Assembly (NCBI GenBank): GCA_963930655.1
Contig: OZ005618.1
Span: forward strand, 22,790,501-22,854,500
Direction of reading: 5' to 3'
Source: Myrica gale
Taxonomy: Eukaryota; Streptophyta; Magnoliopsida; Fagales; Myricaceae
Length of the DNA stretch: 64,000 nt
The first letter of the stretch is position 1. Each line of letters begins with the position of its first letter. The position numbers and the translations under genes are program-made. The notes under the pieces were generated by a model. It worked only from the letters and a program-made list of their open reading frames with translations. It did not search any database and was not told the DNA's origin. Shown here piece after piece: positions 56,896 through 64,000 of this stretch.

Positions 56896-57019
56896 AATGC
56901 TCTGGCCACTCCTTCCATCTTCCTCGGCTCCATTATATAGGAGACTATTTGGTCTTTGGGATGCCATAACTAGCAATTATCGTCGAGTCTACAAAGCTGG
57001 GGATGCTAAATTTCCACAG
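56896..57019 (+). other. possible 3' exon downstream of the CNL gene
   Basis: A good acceptor (aatgaaacag) and donor (CCACAG|GTTTGT) bracket 124 bases with an open frame reading MLWPLLPSSSAPLYRRLFGL and on. A donor-like AG|GTATTC at about 56796 would let it splice in. It may be a 3'UTR exon of the R gene or part of another transcript. It is not recognised as a domain. Confidence 0.3.
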
Positions 57020-57235
57020 GTTTGTTTCGCACGTCTGCATTTCACCATGCTATCTTGAATTCTTTATGGTTTCTTTTCTACGGTCAATCTACTATCCATA
57101 TGGATGTTATATGCTTCGAATTGAATTGTCTGAATCCTGTGCAGATTTCTCTCTTAAATAGAGTCTTCTGACTTTATAACTGGAGCCGGCTGGCATTCTT
57201 TGCTTTGTACAGTTTTTACTTTATTGGTACCAAAG

Positions 57236-57785
57236 ACAATGGTAAACTTCATATTAGGAAAAAGCAAGGTAAGCTGAAATTTTTGCCATCATTCTTCCTC
57301 GTTATGATTGAGACTAAATTTAAATTGCTTGTCTGGTAGACATTCCAAAACATCCTTGCTAATTGTTGTTTCCATGTCTGATGAGAATAAGCTATTAGAT
57401 TACTCAAGTATGAAGTAATGATCTGGTAGTTCTTGCAGCAAAATGTAATAGGGTCGTGGAAAACTTCATATTTCTGCAAGCTTCAGTCATTTCCGTTGTC
57501 AATGGTAAACTTCATATTAGGCAAAAGCAAGGCAAACTGAAGTTTTTGTCATCATTCTCCCTCATCATAAGATTGAGACAAAATTTAAATTGTGTGTTTC
57601 TAGTAGACATTCCAAAAACATCTTTGCCAATTGCATCACATGTACTCTCCTTCAAACCAAATATATCCATCCAAGATTTTATTCATTTTTGTTTTTTCCA
57701 TGTCTGATTAAAATAAGCAATTACATTACTCAAGTATGTGGTTGGATCTAATAATCTGGTGGTTCTTGCAGCAAAAAAAAAAAGA
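57236..57785. repeat. diverged tandem duplication of about 250 bp
   Basis: Copy 1 (about 57236-57447) and copy 2 (about 57499-57785) share, in order, caatggtaaacttcatatta, aaagcaaggyaarctgaa, tagacattccaaaa, tttccatgtctgat and ggttcttgcagcaaaa. Copy 2 has an extra block of about 70 bases in the middle. Confidence 0.7.
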
Positions 57786-60544
57786 GTCATGGGAACATCA
57801 ATGAGATATCATATTATGCAATCAGTTGGTGATCATATTTTGCGTCTTGACAAGTTGGGCTTTGCTAATATTAGATTTTAGTCCGGTTGCACTTTTTTTT
57901 TTTTTTGGTTTGCAAGTTAGTTTTTGTAATTTTGAGTTCTTCTATTTGTGTTTGTGAACCATGTCTGGTCTTTAATGTAACCACGGTATTCTTCCGCCAT
58001 AAGTGAGGGTACTTAATAAAAATCAGAGGTACCGTCTTCTTTTATTAAAAAAAATAGCAGAGGGAATGAAAAAATTTTAAACTATGTTATTTTCTGCAGC
58101 GGATCCTTCACTTATTTGTGTCCTGCTATAATTCAAATCAGTTAAGTGTAGCAAACCCAAGGTTGAAAATGCACAAGCCACATGAAGTAAAAAGGATCTC
58201 CTATCTGTATATTTGATATAAGTTGCAACAAAAGGACAATATAATATGAACTTCATACTTAACTCAAGCAAAAAGTAGGGAGTGGAAAAGTTAAAGAGAA
58301 TTGTAGCTGCAGATCATTTCTTGTAAGGTCTGTCTATGACAAGTATTTTAAAGCAATACTGCTAACTGAATGCGTCATGCTAAGAGTTAATATTATCTTG
58401 GTGTTGTTATCTGTAAATGAAGAATCCATATAAGAGTTTGGATGCAGGGCATGTGACTTCCCCTTAAACGGTTTTAAGAGTTTCATAGTATTCTTTACTT
58501 TGGATAGTTGTTACAAACTATTTGAAGTTTTGTCTTAACATTTGACAATTGAAGCTGAAGCCTCTGTTTTTCACTTCTCAACACTGGAGGAACGAATGCT
58601 TTTGTTGGTTGATAGGCCACTTACTTATGCTTTAATTTGGATAGAAGTTCTCTTGAATCAGTGTCTGCTGTTCTTTTTGTTTTTGTTTTTTTGTTGCTAA
58701 TTAATACCTCACATATTACGAAAGAAACTAAAAACTACTCTCCCAATTAAATAATGTGAAAGTGAGAGCAGAACTTGATCTGGTTTGGATCATACCTGAA
58801 AGTGTTTGGATGCAGGGTAAGAAAATTTTGATTATAAGTGCTGAGACAGTTTCAATGTGGCTATTGATTATAGAATGCAGGAACCACTTTTGAGTGCAAT
58901 TTCTCTACCAGGATTTGAGGCCATCTCCTGGGCTTCTCACAATTGGTGCTGTTTATGCTATTTGGTGCCTTGGGGTGGCTCTGTATCCCACATTCCCACT
59001 GTTTGTGCCCCAAGTCGTTTGGCTCTGTTTTGTAATCCATTGTAATTAAGGGCTCTGCCCTTACTCAGCTTTGCTCTTGTGAAATACAAAAAAAATATTT
59101 CTCTTTGCCAAGCCCCCTATGCAATTTATAAATAAAGAAGGACAAAATCACCACTATCTCAAAAATTTAAATCTATATGAAGAGGTGAACTTTACATTGA
59201 CAACATGCAGCGCTTCATGAACTTAAAGTTTTGGGACTCTATCAATAAAAATATGATCTAAATTGACCCTTCAAACAAGTTTTGTAATAAGTGATAAAGA
59301 ATCTGGAGCTTTTCACTTCGCATCCAATTTACACATCAAACTTCAAACATGCATACCTCACTCGTTTTTCAATAAAAAACATACTAAAATTGAACCAAAA
59401 TCTTTGTTTTTCAAAAAAGCTTTCATGGTCAAGTAATTTATAATGTTTCTAACATGGCAACATAACAAAAAAATACCATTTTCTTCCTCATTCAACCTCC
59501 CTCCGTCAATAACAAGTTTTAATCAATTTTACCTTGGTTTCCTTCATTTTCTTTGAGCTTCTTGCTCCTATTTTGTCCCCTCAAGAGCTCAAAATATTAT
59601 TTTAGATCCCATTGGCTCCTAAGTTTTAAACTTGAAGACCCTAAATGTCCTAAGGTCTACCACTTAGGAACAAGTTCCACACTAACCTCAGTCAAAAACA
59701 CATTTAATATTTAAATCCTTGAAATATACCATGCTAGTTAGAGAATTTGACATTGACAAACTTAGTAGTTTGGATTTCTAAAGTGACATCGAACCATGAT
59801 TTAGAGTGCAGAGTGTCTTCTTTCCAATTTTTATACAACTTGACGTTGGTCCATGATGTCAAATGGAGTTGGAATATTGATTTGCGAGTTTCTTTTGTGA
59901 TTTAGCTAATTTAAGCGAAACGTGAATTTTCAATAATGTGAATGAGAGTACTATGAGTGAATCATTTGTCTTCAAAGCAATCATAATCGAACTATATGCA
60001 ATTGACCTTGGAGAATATTAGCGATTGCAATTAGGAGGTTGATAAGGATATTTTACCTTAAAATCCCTCCCGCCACAATTCATGTAGAAAATTCCAAGAT
60101 ATTTATTTGCCTCTGAATTTCAGTTGAAGTGGGCCTTAATGCCTATGGACCGAGTACAACCCACTCCCTCGATTGAGTCATGCGTAATGCGTAGAGGTAA
60201 TGCGATCACAAATTGATTTCCGTGTATAACCTTCGTAGAGGCCTTTTTTGGGTCAAAATTTCTCATGTCAAATTGACTTGTGCTCTATGTTTGAGAAATA
60301 AAATTTTAGGTATTGAGGTTGATGAAAAAATGAGGAGAGAATGAAAAAGTTGGTAAAAAAATAAAAAAGTTGATAAAAAGTGACAAAGTGTGAAAATTTA
60401 TGAAAAAAGTGAAGAGAGTGTTTTGTAATGATGATAAAATTTTAGCGTGTTAAAATTTTGTTATGCAAACAGAGCCTTAGAGTCTAGCAAATCTCAAGCC
60501 AGTGCATCCTTCAAGCCACATAAGTCAAGTCAATCTGATTTTGT

Positions 60545-60665
60545 TGTGGGGGTGATTCAATGAATTATTTGCACTTAAGAGAATTCGAACTTAAGACCTC
60601 AGGAGGGAGTACACCTGTAGGCCCTAAGTCTTGATCACCGAGACCAACTTCTTGGGATTGTGTGG
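60545..60665 (-). repeat. SINE-like unit (minus strand)
   Basis: On the minus strand a box B-like word, gaggtcttaagttcgaattc, is preceded by ggtctcggtgatcaagactt about 40 bases upstream, as in tRNA-derived SINEs. The 3' body is short. Ends and target duplication are not clear. Confidence 0.35.
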
Positions 60666-61551
60666 TCTGAAATTTCAACACAACAAATATTCCAAAGTAC
60701 AACTATTTGATTGATAAGTACTTGTTTAAGAGTTTCAAAGTATTCTTTGATTGATGAGTGTTACAAATTATTAAGTAGAAACATCACACAATTGTAAGTT
60801 TGGAGTCTCCAATAATTCTCTTCAGTCACTTGCGGCCAACCAAGAGGATTTGTTTTTTTTTTTGACGAATTAAAGTTAATCCTCTCATCTATACTTCTCA
60901 ACTGTGTATGAAGGAATGCTTCCGTTGGTCTTGAGAGAGCACTTTCAAAATCCTTACTGTTGAATTTCACAAAGACTGGTTGAGATTTAAAGAAACCCAC
61001 CCACTAAAAATCTCAAACGATTTCAAGCAATTCTTGTCCTAATAAAATTAAGCACCACAAAGCAAGCACTTTCAAAGAATTTAACAGCGGTCCATGATGT
61101 CATATGGTTCGAGTATTTCGTGAATTTCTCTTATGATTTAGCTGACCCTTTGGCAACACTATTAAAGATTGTTCTTAGAAACTTCAAGAAAAAAAGTAGA
61201 GCATAATATATGTCACAAACGGTATAAATGAAGTCTTAATTATATCACAAGTAACTGTAGTATTTGATTCATACTTTATGTGATTTTTAGGACAGCATTT
61301 TCCAGGTTTTCTCTAACCTTTCCTTTTGTATCTCGAGCATAGCCTAACCTAATTTGAAGCGTAAATCCTAATCCTTTAATAACCTCAAAGCCATGATCTT
61401 TGTGACCAAGTGACCCAAGAATATAGTCTGATCCACTATGTGGATTTTCTATTTAAGTCTACTATACTTGTGCTGTTATTCCTTTCTAGAGTTAAGACAT
61501 TTTGTCATTTTTTGATGAAGAGGCACTAAAACTTTGTGACAACCAGCGAGA

Positions 61552-61846
61552 CTCTCCGGACAAGAAGCGCCTTCGCCACCTCACCTCTCTTCGATATTTG
61601 GATATCTTTCGTTGCCCAAAGTTGAAGTTCCTGCTAGAAGAGGGGCTTCCTGCCTCACTTGTATCTCTAGAGATCAAAGAATGTCCTTCGTTCGAGAAAC
61701 AATTTAAAAGGAAAAAAAGGAAAAGAATGGAGCAGGATTGCTCATGTCCCCTGCGTAAAGATTGGTGGGCAAGTGATTTGATGAAGCTCAAAGTATTGCA
61801 AGTTCCTTGCGGCAACAATATCTTGTCGGTAAAAGTTCTGAATTGA
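61552..61846 (+). pseudogene. 3' fragment of a CNL resistance gene
   Basis: The text KKRLRHLTSLRYLDIFRCPK, then EEGLPASLVSLEIKECPSFE and KQFKRKKRKRM matches the CNL C-terminal LRRs at 56522-56690 (LRHLTSLRYLDIFRCPMFKF). There is no start, NB-ARC or upstream LRR. Homology starts at about 61552. The frame ends at 61844-61846 after VPCGNNILSVKVLN. It is a relic of a second gene copy. Confidence 0.85.
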
Positions 61847-64000
61847 AGACCTGATTCTGTGTCGGATTTCCAGCCCACAACTCACAACCCCTTGTATGAC
61901 GGATTTAACAGCCGAAATGTAACCCCGTCTGTTGTGTGAGATATAAAATGATGTATATGACAGAAGAACTTGGGAAGGGAAGTGAAAGAGAGAACACACG
62001 ATTAAAATAGTTCAACCTTTAAGAGGTCTCTGTCTACCATTTCAAAAAGTAACGACTATTAATTTGGGATACATATACACATTACTACAAAGGAAAAATA
62101 CACTTTTTATTCACGAACTATCATACGTTTTGCACTTTGCACTCTAACACATTACACCATTCGTCTATTTTTATGTCAAATTGTATGAAAATTAACTTTT
62201 TTAAAAAACAAAAAACAAAATAAAACAAAATAACTATTATACCCTTAAATGTAACTTGCAGTCTTACTATTTGACTTTTTTAATTGTATAATCGACATTT
62301 TGTATTAAACAAAAGTTAATTTTCATCTAATTTAACGGAAAAAAATAGATTAAGGGTGTAATGTGTTAGAGATGAGTAGTTTGCAGGTGCAATATTTCAA
62401 ATATGATAGTTTGAGGTGCAAAGTGTATTTTTCCCTTCCTAAAGTACTAATACAAATGAAATAACTTTCTACCTCTGAAGGGGCCCGTATTCCCTTCCTC
62501 TCAAGACATCTGTGTCTCTTCTCTTTCATTTGTTTTTTATATCTATGAAAGTCCAAACGAAAATTTGTACTCGCAGAAACAGAGGAGATCAAGTAGGTGT
62601 TCTAGCATATCATTGTTGTCCGTAATTCTTGTACGAATGAATGGTTTATCGAAACCATTACTGAAGAACGAGCATCAGAATCACCTGTTCTTTCTCGGTT
62701 ATCAAAACAGGGCTTGTCCTGGTACAGGAAAAAAAAGCAGGCCACTTTGCTGCAGAATACACGGTCAAGAAGGGTGCTGCATAGGTGGATGAAAAGTCTC
62801 TCTCTCAACTCACTCAACATCTCTAGCTCAATCAAACCAGTTTAGTGCAAATAATTCGAGCTAAATCATAAGTAAGTGGATGAAATGTCCAGGGTCTCTA
62901 GTTCTCCGAGTCACAAACCAAATCTATTTGTCGTTTTGCCTTGACATTTGACAATTCAAAGCTGAAGCCTCTGTTTTTTACTTTTCAATAGCCCACTTAC
63001 TTATGATTTAATGTGGATATAAGTTCTCTTGAATCGGTGTCTGCTGTTCAAATGTTGTGTTCCACACATATTCTACACACCCAATTAGATAACGTGAAAG
63101 TGAGAGCAGAACTTGATCTGGTTTGGGTCAATCCTTGTCCCCTACAGATGCTTCTATTAACTGTTTAACCAGCACACCAAAAGTAAAACCTCAATTATTC
63201 ATGGACAATCTCTTTTCCAGTGTGGGTTCCTATCAAGAGGGTTCACCAGCATTTATATATTTAAAGCGTGCGTCAACTTTGGAGGTCTGCAGAATATTCA
63301 TCCTATTAGATCGGGCCCACTTCTTGTAGTCATGTTTAGGTAAAAATATCATATTCGAGCAATTGGATTATCTTTACCAAGTTATTTAAGATGTGACATC
63401 AGATGTGTAGGAAGATTATCTTAATTTCTAGCAGTTTCCGTCATCTTTGCTTATAAAAGGGTTGAATCATAACTTAATTTGTACGAGGCTACGTATTTTT
63501 TTATTATTTATTTTCTTAATTGAAAAAAAAAAGACTCAAACACTATGCATCCTTAAATGTTATAGGAGGACTTCTCAAATGATAACGAGACTTGTCATAA
63601 CAAAGATAGGTTTTCAACTGACTTCTTAATGGCTTTGGAGTCAATAGATTATGTGTACATTCCAAACGTGATGTCGACATGTGAATTGGATGTGAAAAGG
63701 CCAAGTCAAGCAAAAATATGGTAGGCTGCAATGTGGAATTGGGTTTAAAATATAAAAGGCTCTTTTATTTTTTAGTTGAATCTGGATCAGTTTCAAAGAA
63801 CTAACTGTTTTCTCGTTACACAAAATAAAGGGGTAAAGTTTCTTAGTCCAAAATGTTGAGAAAAGCTAAAACGGAAATGTTTTTACTTAGAGATTCTTCT
63901 GAGAAAACTTATATAAAGAAAACGGTTCAACGATTGGAAACAACTTTTACTTTTAAACAGCTTATATTCAACAAGTGAGCGTGAGTTCGAATTTTAGTGT
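61847..64000. other. mosaic of CNL-locus fragments and spacer
   Basis: 62092-62435 is a foldback element. 62938-63130 matches 58540-58800 (aagcctctgttttt, agttctcttgaatc, gtgaaagtgagagcagaact). 63328-63445 matches 50800-50975 (aatattatactcgagcaattgg-like text). The window end (about 63945-64000) has gagttcgaatttta, possibly the head of another SINE. No intact gene is supported. Confidence 0.45.
62092..62435. mobile_element. foldback MULE-like element
   Basis: The ends ggaaaaatacactttttatt and gtgcaaagtgtatttttccc are inverted repeats. The arms (tctaacacattacaccattc, gaaaattaactttt) face aaaagttaattttcatctaa and gggtgtaatgtgttaga. The flanks TTACTACAA/TTCCTAAAG agree at only 6 of 9 positions, so the duplication is decayed or absent. 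Confidence 0.6.

Larger units (their letters stand above)
56736..61551. other. CNL 3' flank and non-genic spacer
   Basis: It holds a possible exon at 56896-57019, a diverged tandem duplication (57236-57785), a segment (about 58540-58800) that recurs at 62938-63130, and another related piece at 60715-60960. The long stretches 59100-60500 and 60970-61500 show no gene; 60240-60480 is AT-rich repeat of the 3224-3421 type. Confidence 0.45.

Noticed and set aside
63945..64000. SINE head at the window edge
   Set aside because: Only a box B-like word is visible before the window ends, so it is not called as a feature.

Overview
This is nuclear DNA of a flowering plant, almost certainly a eudicot. 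It is AT-rich, the genes have GT-AG introns, and the families are typical of plants: DRT100-like LRR protein, FAR1-related factor, LSM8, FBH-type bHLH factor, CC-NB-ARC-LRR resistance gene, hAT, copia and TRIM elements. Genus and species cannot be told from the sequence. Exon structures given here come from reading splice signals and reading frames by eye.

Layout. (1) 1-5.5 kb: repeats, a foldback element enclosing a copia RNase H relic, and a single-exon DRT100-like gene on the minus strand. (2) 5.5-10.3 kb: repeats, including an exact 162-bp tandem duplication. (3) 10.3-15.5 kb: an FRS4-like gene on the minus strand, with three coding exons and a long 5'UTR intron carrying a hairpin MITE. 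(4) 15.5-21 kb: a divergent intergenic region with two foldback elements back to back, then LSM8 on the plus strand with five coding exons. (5) 21-31 kb: a repeat desert with a complete 288-bp TRIM, a SINE-like unit, a copia LTR, a LINE relic and several foldback elements. (6) 31-34 kb: a six-exon bHLH gene of the bHLH122/bHLH130 group. (7) 36.0-42.3 kb: one hAT element inserted inside another, both with legible 8-bp target duplications; the inner one carries a dead transposase. (8) 44.5-47.8 kb: a six-exon gene for a 466-residue protein with predicted helical or coiled-coil stretches that I do not recognise. (9) 48-64 kb: a decaying resistance-gene cluster, with a 5' fragment, a nearly full-length but broken CNL, and a 3' fragment next to shuffled pieces of the same locus.

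The host genes (FRS4, LSM8, bHLH, the unknown gene) look intact and serve transcription, RNA decay/splicing and unknown roles; nothing suggests they act as one pathway. The unifying theme is transposable elements. At least seven long-inverted-repeat elements share the same organisation (GGGAAAATTACACTTT-like ends, two long arms, little or no coding sequence). Five of these, plus the hairpin MITE in the FRS4 intron, are flanked by 9-11-bp direct repeats, the size expected of Mutator-like (MULE) insertions. The R-gene cluster has been damaged by a homopolymer frameshift, a nonsense change and a roughly 480-bp GC-richer insert of possible organellar origin.

No clearly new biological system is claimed. 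The best candidates for novelty are the foldback MULE-like group, especially the element with an array of 20-bp hairpin units, and the unrecognised coiled-coil gene.
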